From: Lindgomyces ingoldianus
Taxonomy: Eukaryota > Ascomycota > Dothideomycetes > Pleosporales > Lindgomycetaceae
DNA: 64,000 nt
Direction of reading: 5' to 3'
Assembly (NCBI RefSeq): GCF_010093535.1
Contig: NW_022985196.1
Span: 434,001 to 498,000 of the forward strand
In this document: positions 32,046 to 42,204 of the stretch, piece by piece
Numbering within the stretch: position 1 is the stretch's first letter
How the letters are laid out: each line of letters begins with the position of its first letter
Position numbers and translations under genes: made by a program
Notes under the pieces: generated by a model
The model's database searches: none
What the model saw: only the letters and a program-made list of their open reading frames with translations
What the model was told of the DNA's origin: nothing

Positions 32046-34533
32046 ATGTCCATACCTCGCGCCATTTCATCGACATGCCTACTCCTCTCTTTTGTTTCTC
32101 GGCAACTCATATTTATGCCCCAGAACAATTTCCAGCCTCTCTCAGGTCAAGCTTTGTCCATTCCAATTGACCTCAGTCCAGAATTCAATAGTCGAGCATT
32201 TAGTTTGAACCCAGGAGACACAGATTTTGATGGTTCAGGAGGTAGTTAACTCATCTCCACCTACTACTACATGATTCCAACACTCTAGATTCGTATCCGG
32301 CGCAGTTCATGCCACCGAAGGACTTTATTTATGCAGGACTGAATTATAAATTTCCAACCTACAGAGCCGGGGGTAATGATAATGTCATTGCCTCCGGCCA
32401 AACTATTTCTGTTCCGCGGATACGATACCTTAGCGTGCACATGTTTGCCGCTTCCGAGGAGGGAATGGCTCAAGGAACCATCAATGCGACATATACCGAT
32501 AGCACGACAACATCTGGGCCAGTACTCGTCCCAGCATGGTGGAGTTGGCCATACCCGGCCGGAGGTGATATGGTTTTCCCTTATAGGCTAACGAATGAGA
32601 CTGTCGATTACAATAGATCAATATCTTCCGGACTTCAAACTGGCTCGATAGCTCGAAAGAACTGGACTCATTAATACTGCCAAATGTCACAGGAGGGTCA
32701 GCGACTAACCCAGGAGGAGCAGAAATCAAGGCCAGACTACATATATTTGCCCTTACTTTGGTTCCAGCAGTTACTACGGCTAATGGGCATGTCGTTAGCG
32801 TACAATATGCGAGATCAACGCAGAAATGGCTGGAAGGAAGCAACAAAACCCAAGTCTTCGAGGTCACCATCAACAATGCTGGTTCGGAACATGTCACGGG
32901 AAATAATTCCGTCACAGTAAGTGTCGACTCGCCTGGTGTAGAAACAATTGAACCTGGCTGCATCAAAAGGTTGCGAGCTGGGGACCAAGTCAAGGTTACC
33001 GTCGGTGTCGAAACTAAGGCTGGAGTAACTACTAGCAGTACTGGGGAAGCCACAATTATGGTCACGGGACAGAATATCAGCTCTTTCAACTATACATTTA
33101 ACGCAACCTATGGGATTAAAGATTACGAACCCACCTACGAATCAATCTACTCGCACGAATCTCCAGATTGGTATAATGCCGGCAAATATAGAATCTTCAT
33201 TCACTGGGGTATCTACGCTGTTCCCGGCTGGGGAAACTTGGGAAAGAACGAGACATACACTGAATGGTACTGGTGGCACCTCAACCAAGGCTCAAACACG
33301 TCCGACCGAACCTACTAGCACCACCTAGAAACTTACGGCCCTAACATCGTTTACGATGACTTCATACAGAACTTCACAGCCGCCGCATTTGATCCTAAGG
33401 AATGGGTTGATCTCTTCGCGGACGCTGGAGCGAACTACTTCGTCCAAGTCAGCAAGCATCACGACGGTTACGCAATCTTCGACCTCCCCGAGAACGTGAC
33501 GAAGAGGACCTCGGTTGCACAATTCCCTCACAGGAACCTCTTACAGGAGCTTTTTGACGCTTCCGCAGAATATCAGCCACATATCCACCGAGCAACGTAT
33601 TTCTCGTTGCCGGAGTGGTTTCATCCAGATTACAAGAAATATGGGTTTGGTTCCTGGCCGGGCGGAAATGCAACAAATCCATTCACCAACGAAACACTTC
33701 CCTACATTGGATACGTCCCCATAGAAGAATACATCTCGCAGCTCATAATCCCCGAGATGAACGCGCTTGCACAAATGGGCGTAGAAATAATGTGGTGCGA
33801 CATCGGCGTAAGTTCAACCCACCACAAGCCCAAGCATAAATCTGTCTCCTAACAAAACCCCAGGGGCCAAACATGACGACCGAATTCGCAAGCAACTGGT
33901 TCAACACCCTTGCAACCTCCAATAGACAAGCACTCATGAACGCCCGCTGCGGCCTACCCGGAGATTTCGACACCCCCGAATACGCCCGCTACGCCTCCGT
34001 ACAACCGCGAAAGTGGGAAAGTAATCTCGGTATGGATCCTTACTCTTATGGCTACAATCGCGCGACGCCCTTAGCTTCTTACCTGAATGCCAGCATGATT
34101 ATTCAAAGTCTCGTAGATGTCGTGAGCAAAAATGGAAATTTCCTATTGGATATCGGACCAATGGCAGATGGTACGATTCTCGATGTCGAGAAGAATAATC
34201 TAAGGGAAGCCGGAAGATGGATTAAGAGTCACGGAGAAGCTATTTTCAACACGACGTATTGGTTTGTAACACCACAGGAGGGTGACGGCATTAGGTTCAC
34301 TACAACGAAAGACGCTTTCTACATCTTGAGTATGGAGAAACCGAATGGGACCTTGGTGCTGGAGAGTCCAATACCGTGGGTGCAGGGAGATGAAGTGACG
34401 ATTTGTAGGAGGCAGCATGGCTGGCAAAGTAGTTTCGAGTTCGATGAGAGAAGATGGGGTGGTGGTGCTAGAAGTTAGCGATGATGTTGTTGCCGCAGAT
34501 GAGTATACCTGGGTCTTTAAGATTGGATATTAG
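32046..34533 (+). pseudogene. alpha-L-fucosidase (GH29) pseudogene
   Basis: A secretory-type N-terminus (MSIPRAISSTCLLLSFV) starts exon 32046-32241. The coding frame resumes at 32289 (SYPAQFMPPKDFIYAGLNY) and runs through a beta-rich N-terminal region into the GH29 barrel: IHWGIYAVPGWG, VSKHHDGYAIFD, and MWCDIG carrying the presumed nucleophile Asp. A normal intron occupies 33808-33863. The C-terminal part shows NGNFLLDIGPMADG. Three lesions break it: a one-base loss-type frameshift near 32615, an in-frame TAG at 33316-33318 within the barrel, and a one-base gain near 34405, after which the expected YTWVFKI end is found in another frame. Known family role: release of alpha-L-fucose from glycans outside the cell. 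Sequence is otherwise well preserved, so inactivation is probably recent; assembly errors are less likely with three events. Confidence 0.85.
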
Positions 34534-35106
34534 GCTAGTTCTGAGGCCGGCATACTGAAAGCGCAAGCATTTTTTCTTGAAAACGGCGCTCGCTTGCGAT
34601 ACCGGCAGCTGCACATGTGTTATATTGTCTTTCAGTAGTAGGGCTATTGAGTAGCATGTTCAGTGCGGACTTTTTGAACTAGAAAGGCCAGTGCATCATA
34701 TACCCTAACTAGAAGCTCTCCCAAAGCCAAAAAAGTTCTAAGAAGGCATTAAGAAAGAAAGAAGAGTGAACCCTGCGAGGCTCGAGCCTGTAATATCTCG
34801 ATTTCTGAGACAATCGTAGTCAAGCGCGATACCATTTCGCTAATAGCCTAGGTTAGATATTGTATAAGAAGAGTTAATTTTTTACGCCTTATGTAGGGGT
34901 TCAGCATAAATTCGAAGAAATGTAGAGCAAACAACGTGCATTTTTTAGTTAGAACTCGCTACGGCGTAGTAGCTTTGATTGATGTGACTTGCTCAACCGC
35001 TATTTTTGTCCTCTCTCACCTGGCAAAGGGAGAGTTTGCAAACATAATTCTTAAGTTACTAGTTTTTTTTCTTTTATTAGTACTGTAAAGTACATGGTGT
35101 CTACAC
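34534..35106. other. intergenic, with a tRNA-like relic
   Basis: No ORF of note. At about 34765-34850 the minus strand resembles a degenerate tRNA (an AGCGAAATGGTATCGCGCTT D-arm-like segment and a GGCTCGAGCC T-loop-like segment), but the stems do not close. Confidence 0.35.
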
Positions 35107-36256
35107 TTAAGACCGGTCTTTCATCTCACGCAGCGTCTTCATCACCTGGACCGGTTCATCATGTCCTACCAACGCCTGGATGTTAGGGTCATTGACACGC
35201 ATGAACACATTGTGTTGCTATTAATGTGTCAGATTTTCTTTCCCTCGAATAGAATACGCCATGGCTCACCTTCTCATCCCCGATTGTAAACTTCCCCTGG
35301 GTTTCCTTGTTGTCCTTGGCATACTCTTCCAATCTCCTAATGGCATCGTTATCCAGCACCTTCTTCGCGAACCTCACATTACCCTTGGTGTATTCGTGTC
35401 CCGGGTACACCTTTGTGTCATCCGGAAGCGAAGCGAGTGTCTCGTTCAACGCCTTGTGCATCTCTGTTGCATTGCCCTCGAAGAACCGACCACAACCTCC
35501 AATGAAGAGCGTGTCACCCGTGAAGACTGCCTTGTCAGATCCGTCCTCGAAGAAGTAACAGATGCTGTCCTGCGTGTGGCAGGGGGTGTGGAGCGCCGTT
35601 ACTTTAATGTTATCGCCGACATTGAAGGTGGATTTATGCTCGGGGGTTGTGGTGACTTTGTCGCAGTCTTTGCCGCCGATGATTGGCAGCTTGAAGTATT
35701 TGATCTGGAAAGTTAGCTTCCATTATTATTCAAAATTTGGGAGCTTACAATCTCAGCATTTCCTCCGGCATGGTCGTGGTGGCTGAAAGGCGTGAGCTTA
35801 TCCTTCAGGCGAATAGTTCATAGGCTGGGAAGCGTACTGGTGAGTATTTATGATCTTTGACAATTTAATGTCACCGCTATCTGTCTTATCCTTGAGATAT
35901 GGTAGTACTCTAAAGAATTTAAGCAATCGTATGAAGCTTAGAGGGAACCATCAGCTTTGTAACTCACTCCAGCGGATTTGCGGGGTCTATGATGACGGCT
36001 TCCTTTGACTTGTCGTCGGTAACTAGATAGGCATAATTGTTGCCCGTCCCCTCCCCTAACTTGATGTCAAAATATCAGCTAAAAGCCATCAATATGGGTG
36101 CCCATACACATTGGGATCGAGAAGATATGCATGGTGCGCTGCAGAATTAGCTTCGAACATCAATTTCGTCTAAGATTGTTGGTGTCTTACCTTCGTAATT
36201 GAATTGGAGAATAGTCTGAATGAGCTTCGCTTGATTGCGGTTGCGAGTAAGCTCAT
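35107..36256 (-). CDS. glo2: glyoxalase II (hydroxyacylglutathione hydrolase)
   Basis: Seven minus-strand exons: 36256-36191, 36138-36108, 36055-35968, 35909-35838, 35782-35749, 35704-35270, 35217-35107; 278 aa in all. The metallo-beta-lactamase motif THHHHDH is reconstituted across exons 4 and 5. Further metal ligands are in the HTPCHT and FTGDTLF segments and in YPGHEYT. The C-terminal HAGH domain ends VGHDEPVQVMKTLREMK. Reaction: S-D-lactoylglutathione + water to D-lactate + glutathione, the second step of methylglyoxal detoxification. The first exon (MSLLATAIKRSSFRLFSNS) is basic/hydroxylated like a mitochondrial presequence, whereas the ATG at 36132 inside exon 2 starts the standard cytosolic MHIFSIPMW form. 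This gives two possible localisations from one gene. It is intact although it sits among decayed genes. Confidence 0.93.
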
Positions 36257-37049
36257 AAGGGAGATGCTAGGTATTAGTCGTGGTGTTATGGAAGATTGAT
36301 CAGCACTCTCGACGAAGTGCCGAATGACATGAGGACAGGACTTTGGAATGCGGGCGCCACTTATCGATAAGAGTCACGTGCTTCCGTGATAAGGTCTTCC
36401 GTCTCAGCGGTTTCAAAACGTCCCTCTTTGTTGATCTCCTTCAATATTCCTCTGTGCTGATTAAAATGCCCACTGACTGATCCTCCAGATGCGTTTGGGT
36501 GGTAGCTTTAACTCCCCTGAAGCGGTATTTTGACACTCACAACAAAACAATGGTCATCAATACGTCCTGCCCAAATGATATTACTTATTCTCCTAGACTT
36601 TTCCATCATCCTGCATATTGTTACAGAGCTTATCAGGAGTCTTTTCAGATGGTTTATGCCTGTACCACGCGTCTCTTGGAAACAATATAAACTTCCGGCT
36701 TCCGTCGTTTCCTTTGTCATCTTCTTCGCTACGTTTATTACTACTCACCCTAGATGGGAACGATCTAGGTTCATTATATTTTGAAAGCGCTCAAGTCCTG
36801 GATTTGATATAGGTTTTTGTGGATGGAGCGAAATACTTCATCGGTCTCTTCTCGTCCACCGATTCACTTGTTGACCGTGAACGCCATGCTGTCATTGATA
36901 TTATCTCTAAGCAGCCTCATATACTCACAGTCCCGTGTCGGTTAACAACTGTCCAACTCAGCCAAATGACTCTCATGGCCCTGGCACCTCTCCTTGTCAA
37001 CTCCTCCATTGTTTTGACACTACCTCCGGTTTAACACCAACTCCGCAAC
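36257..37049. other. intergenic region between divergent genes
   Basis: Short overlapping ORFs at 36499-36812 have no recognisable domain. This region should hold the promoters of glo2 (minus) and of the gene at 37050 (plus). Confidence 0.4.
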
Positions 37050-38490
37050 ATGCCAACACGACTCTGCCGAGACGAGCGGCGTCCTGCCGAGCAACATCAG
37101 CAGGGTACCAACCGGTCCAATGTCCCCTCACCTACCCTGCTTGGCATGGGGGCCCAACGAAAGGACCTGATCAAATTTTATCCTAATCCGACAGAGCATC
37201 CCTTCCCAGCCCGTATTCCAGCCCACCCAGAAGACGATAGTCGCGGTAAATCCATGTACCGAATCCCCGGATACCGATACCCACATACGTTATCGTTCAT
37301 GGGCGAGTTCATCCCCGAAGCTGAGGCACAGATCATTTCTGCATTTGAGAAGGGCAAGAAGCAAGGTGCCGCGCCCAATAACAAGGATCCACCAGCTGCG
37401 TCTTCGTTCGGCAAGAGGCCTTTCCAAGTTTCGACTGAGGATAGAGGTGAGGATACGAACATTGAGCATGAGGTCCCTAGCAAGGGCGGAGATTGGCGTG
37501 GATCTGTCAAATCTGTGTAAGCTTGGCCAATCTTTAACCTTACATTAGCTACGTGCAATTAATATGTTGCTAATTTTATCTTGGCAGACTTGTCACGGGT
37601 CTCAGATGGGCAGCCGCACAGTTCGGCCTCATCTTTGCAAACCCCAATGCAGTTCTCCCAGTTCCTGAGAACGGAAATCAAGCTATTCTAAGAAACCTCA
37701 CGGGTAGAAACACTCGAAACGACATCAAGGCTTATGTGGCTCGGCCACTTGTCCCTGGGCACCTGCACGCTATCGAAGGCGATCTGTCCGATAATGAATC
37801 CTGCTTTAAGACAGCTTCTCCCTACCGTAGCAAATACACCCGTAACGGCGATGAACACAAGACCTTCCTTCCAAATTCGGCACTCTGCCTGAACCAAGAT
37901 GCCGGTTCTGACTCTGCGACCGAGTTAGAATCCGACAAGTTAGCACTTTCATTCCTCAACAAAGGTGCTACCCAAGACCTCCCCGTTGAGGCTGCTTCTG
38001 GGCTAATGTTATTTTTAATCGATCTTTCGGTGAGACGTTAAGCCCGGTCACCACCCAACGCCCGACTCCGGATCCTCGAGAATCAGACGTACAATATCCC
38101 GATTTCCCTCTTCCTTCATCTGAGGTACCCGCCGAAGTTGTTTCGAACAATCTACCTCTAAAGCTCCGTCCAAACCAACTCACCATAGCTGCGGGTTACC
38201 GTCCTCAACATCCCTGCGACGCTCTTTTCAAGCGCGGGTACGCTGGAATCAATCCAGCCGGCGCGTATGCACGTCCAGCTATCCCTCATCCTCGTCCCGA
38301 TCCGAACAATCACACAGATACTGGGTATCCATATGCGATGAATACCATGCGTCGACCTAAAATCGTATTTGGATCTTTCGGGTCCTTTGAAGGTTCCCCA
38401 GCTTCTTCGAGGAGCCGGGATATCGATTGTTACCTACAGTTAAGGAAGACCAGGGCGGAGAATCGGATAGGGGCTACGTGTAGAAAATAG
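37050..38490 (+). pseudogene. uncharacterised fungal gene with a frameshift
   Basis: Exon 1 (37050-37516) and exon 2 (from 37588) are separated by a good intron (GTAAGC donor, TTGCTAATTTT branch, TTGGCAG acceptor). The product is hydrophilic, with segments such as YRIPGYRYPHTLSFMGEFIP and VTGLRWAAAQFGLIFANPN, and no domain I recognise. The exon-2 frame ends at 38039-38041, but from about 37990 another frame continues with the same style of protein (WANVIFNRSFGETLSPVTTQ) for about 160 codons to the TAG at 38488-38490. A single-base indel between 37990 and 38034 would restore one frame. The alternatives are a non-obvious intron or a real truncated 3' end. Function unknown. Confidence 0.5.
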
Positions 38491-39442
38491 GACCGTTCTC
38501 GCTTTCCCGCGGTGGAGTTTAGTGGAGGTAGGGATAAGTGCGTAGGGTGAAAAGGACTAGAGATAGAGGGAGGGTCTGTTCTCAATCACCTGACACGGAG
38601 CGTAGAGATGCTCGACTGAAGTCTCAAACATGGCTGCGTAATTAGAACCACGAGAGTCTCCAACTGTTAGTATATATGGAGTAAAATTGTGAGTGCATGA
38701 CCGGCCGGTGTATCAACACGGATATCTGATGTTCCCGACCTTTGTCCTGTCGTAGGCTTGGTGGATGGGTAGTACGATATTTAGGCTGCTATAAATGTCG
38801 GGTAAGGGAGAATCCTGTCTTCCCCTCTTACTTTAGCAACAGTCTGGTATATACATATCATGTGGTGTGGGCCCCATGGCTGCTTCAGTGCAGCTATAGG
38901 TGATGGAATAGTCGGTGCTTTTTCTAGCAGACAGAGCATTAATAATTACCTAAACAGGTGCCCTATCTCCTTTCCCCTAAATTTCAATAGCTATGAATCA
39001 GGTAATTTAAGGCGCCACAATAGTGCAGCACCACTGTAACTAATCGTACCTACGGATGTAGAGGACGACGGTTTCATAGGCAACAGCGATAACGGGCTGG
39101 GATCAGACAATCGTTTTTGACCTTAATTAAAAAGTTCCAACATCTTACAACCAATAACAACGCAGCTTAGCCACTTGTGAATCACAACAATACCATTCTA
39201 GAAACAGAGAGCACTGTTATTTCGTCAAGGCCATATCCCAGACGTCCAATGTAATTTGTGTGTTGGAGCCAGTTGATCACTATAGAAACTAGGGTAAGGA
39301 AAGCCAGTATATAAACCCCTTCCTCATATACACACAACACCCTTACACCAACTCCTCATCTAAAAGGTGCTCTTCAATCCCATCGCCTAACCCCAAAACT
39401 CCTTACCCTAAACCTCATCATCACAACCCACCTTCACCCACC
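38491..39442. other. intergenic region
   Basis: AT-rich and without ORFs of interest. It ends in a TATA element and a pyrimidine-rich leader for the next small gene. Confidence 0.4.
39308..39315 (+). promoter_or_regulatory. TATA box
   Basis: TATATAAA, about 130 bp upstream of the ATG at 39443 and followed by a CA/CT-rich leader, the usual layout of a TATA-containing fungal promoter. Confidence 0.55.
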
Positions 39443-39745
39443 ATGCATACTTTCACATTCCAACGCCCAAGCTGGCTTACCCCTGCCATCCTCTCCGCGC
39501 CTTCTACATATGCAAAATTGCAATGCCAACCTGCCGACGCGTTCACTGCCGCTACAATCAGAGCAGGCGCAGGGGGTGTCTTGACGGTGGAAACGAATGA
39601 CCTGCCGATGAAAGCGAAAAAGGTGAGGGAGGATGGGGAAGAGGAAGAGGAAGAAGAAGAGGATGAGGAGGCGAGGTTTAAGTTATATGTTTCCCGCGGC
39701 GAGTTTGGGAAGATCTTGGGTGTTGTGGATGTTCAGCTGGTTTGA
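39443..39745 (+). CDS. small acidic orphan protein, 100 aa
   Basis: Single-exon ORF with a TATA element and pyrimidine-rich leader upstream. The central part has a run of about a dozen acidic residues (EDGEEEEEEEEDEEA); the C-terminus is mixed (FGKILGVVDVQLV). No signal peptide, membrane segment or known domain. It may be a real small gene, but nothing beyond promoter context and composition supports it. Confidence 0.45.
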   Translation: MHTFTFQRPSWLTPAILSAPSTYAKLQCQPADAFTAATIRAGAGGVLTVETNDLPMKAKKVREDGEEEEEEEEDEEARFKLYVSRGEFGKILGVVDVQLV

Positions 39746-40502
39746 TGGGTGGGAGAAGGGCGGGTTGATGCCCTATTATTTCCATGAAGTATGAGACGGA
39801 GAGCAGCCGATTTGGTTGTGTTGCAGGCACGAAGAATGCGGATGCAAGTCGGTAATGCATGAGACACGGGCTATGCTGCAAAGATTCTGATTCAAGGTAG
39901 CTATGCCGAAATGCAAATATTAGTTGGATAGGACTATGTGGTGGTGTATGTGCATGTCAAATACCGCTCAATTAACTCGAACAATAAATTAACTACATAT
40001 TCTGTCTCATACCACCTACACAGCCTAGGGCTTTCCAAACCTGTTAATATCGCACTAAGATGTTTTAATCTAACCAACTTCATCGTGGATAATGTTGTCG
40101 ATTTGGCGGTGTAAAACAATTCGAGGCTCCACCCCAAGAAGCATATCCTCGAGCTCTCGAGTCCACTGGCATTCAACAGCCTTACTTTGGTTGCCTTGGA
40201 TGCAATATGAATGAGTGCGCAGAGTGCAAGCGCCTTATCTTCTCGAGTCCCAACCCCGATAAGGACCTCTGCAGCATAGGAACGCTGTTGCGTAAGTCTA
40301 TGTTGCGCTCATCATCTCACCCACGACTACCTGGAGGAATAAGCAGGCTAAATACCCAACTCTTGACTGTCGAGTTCGGTGCTGAGCGTTTTAGCCATGG
40401 CAGTGTTTCCTGCATCGAGTCGTCCTGCATTCAGGACAACAAGCCCCTCTTCTAACAATGATGCCAACTATACCGTGATATGGATGCTATCTTAAAACTC
40501 CT
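39746..40502. other. intergenic region
   Basis: Nothing recognisable. A plus-strand ORF at 40207-40455 has no domain. Confidence 0.4.
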
Positions 40503-41443
40503 TCATTTATGTCCTTCAGTTGGAAGTTCACTATACCCATAACCTTGCTGATGTGCATGGCTCGGATATCCATCCAGCTGATGTACCTGACTCTCCATTC
40601 CAGGCAGCTCAGTCCTCCCCCATTGGTGAATCGGATAGCCAGGCACATCCGGTGGATACTTTTGCTGCGGCTGTCCAACCATGCCATAATATCCACCAGC
40701 GTCGCCGGGAGGAGGAGCAGCAAGAAGGGGTGCGTTTTGTTGGTTCCGCCTTCGTCGTGACAAGAGCCACCAACCCAGTATGGCGGCGAAAACAGCAAAG
40801 GCGACGCCGCCGACGACACCACCTACAATCGCACCTGTATTTGTTCCGCCCCCTGAAGAGGAGGCTTTTGTGTTTGTAGGGCCGGGACCAGTGGTGCCTG
40901 CGGTGGACAGGGCAGTAGCGCCGGATGCTGAGTTCTTGGGGGATGCAGAGGTGGAGGATGCAGAGGTTGCGCTGGCCTGAGTTGTTCGGTAGATAGTAAA
41001 CGCCGCGAAGCCTCCTTCTGCGCCGCAAGCATAGTTGTATAGTGTACCGATATTCGGCTGGGTTTGGATGATAGTCTGTGTAACGCAAGGCCAGGAGGTA
41101 TCGGTGCTAGCACGTCAACTGTTAGCGTAAACAAGCGAGAGGTCTAGATTCAACGTACCAGGTTAACGTCACGTCTAAGTCTGTTGAAGATGCATTGAAG
41201 GCATTTTGGCAGTTCACACGCAGGCCCATTGAACTCAAGTACGCCGTCCCGTAACACCCAGCATATTTTCCAGATGTTGTGTAAATCTCAACAGAATTAC
41301 ACGTTAACTTTTCCCCTACACGTCGCGTCAACTACAGATCAAAGAGTTGGGCTTATCGACTCACATCCAGTGGCACCAGAATACCATCCCAATAGATCCC
41401 CCGCCCTCTTATCGAGTCGTGGCGCCGGCGTGATCAGAGCCAT
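40503..41443 (-). CDS. single-pass surface protein with Cys-containing ectodomain
   Basis: Three minus-strand exons: 41443-41365, 41315-41159, 41106-40503; 279 aa. The start (MALITPAPRLDKRAGDLLGW) lacks a classical signal peptide, a feature of a recognisable group of fungal plasma-membrane proteins whose ectodomain begins GWYSGATGW followed by a C-rich stretch. Here the GATGW motif is rebuilt exactly across intron 1. The ectodomain (about residues 20-130) has spaced cysteines. A Ser/Thr/Ala-rich stalk follows, then a Gly/Ala/Val transmembrane helix at about residues 168-193 (GAIVGGVVGGVAFAVFAAIL) with an RRRR stop-transfer cluster. The cytosolic tail is Pro/Gln/Tyr/Gly-rich. It is probably a wall- or surface-sensing protein by architecture; no function is proven. 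Confidence 0.75.
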
Positions 41444-42204
41444 CGAAGTTGGAGTTGACGATCGTCCCAACAATCGTCGCTTGATGTCTCAAATCCTGCA
41501 GGAAAGAAAGCTTGTCGAGGATGAAGCTTGAATTATGAATGAGTGACAAGAGGTCCGGCTGCGCCTGGTTGCCGGGCCCCTCTTAAAGGCGGGCTATTGT
41601 TCCCATTGTTGAAATGATGAGCCGCAGATTGCGCCCCTCTCGGAAATAGCTTCGAGTTCGCTGCATAGACTTCTAGCGACAACTTGTTGTTTCAAGCAGG
41701 GAATTGTGGCAATAGGGTTTCATGATTGGATGGCTGACGAATTAGAGGAAGAACCGACAAGGGGTTTGGCTCCAAGGCGGTTAAGAATGTCGTATTTTTA
41801 GCCATCCCCACAAGCACCAAGCCTGACGCCAGCGCAGGTTTCGCGCCGAGCTGGCTCCAAGAGATACGATCTTGATGGAAGAAGAGCGTTGAAAAGTGTT
41901 CGAGAAATCTTAAAACGTCGACGGGTAGTAGTTGTAGACGCCTCAGCCACCCGAATCACATCATCTGGAAGGCCTGGAGAAACGCTGTGCCTCGGCACTC
42001 CGGAAAAATCCAGCTACGGACGAAATATCGCGCTGGGGGCCGTATCCCACCCGACCGCGTCATCGTTTCGCTCTCGCGTTGGAGGCAAGTTTGGCTGGAG
42101 GCGGGGGGGAGGGGGTCAGTTGGTTACATTTTGCATCCTCGACATGAGTTATGTAGCGGTGAGCGTTCTGCTAGCTTGGAGAAATATCTAGTGCAAAATT
42201 CAGG
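41444..42204. other. intergenic region
   Basis: No supported gene. ORFs at 41229-41531, 41889-42191 and 41987-42427 are shadows of, or overlap, neighbouring coding regions. Confidence 0.4.

Noticed and set aside
34765..34850. tRNA-like sequence on the minus strand
   Set aside because: D-arm and T-loop motifs are visible, but acceptor and anticodon stems do not pair and no clear intron rescues them. At most a relic.
40180..40300. Possible structured RNA near 40.2 kb
   Set aside because: No 5S or snRNA box could be matched.
40609..41134. Arg-rich minus-strand ORFs
   Set aside because: Out-of-frame readings of the surface-protein exon, whose own frame has the transmembrane helix and Cys-rich domain.
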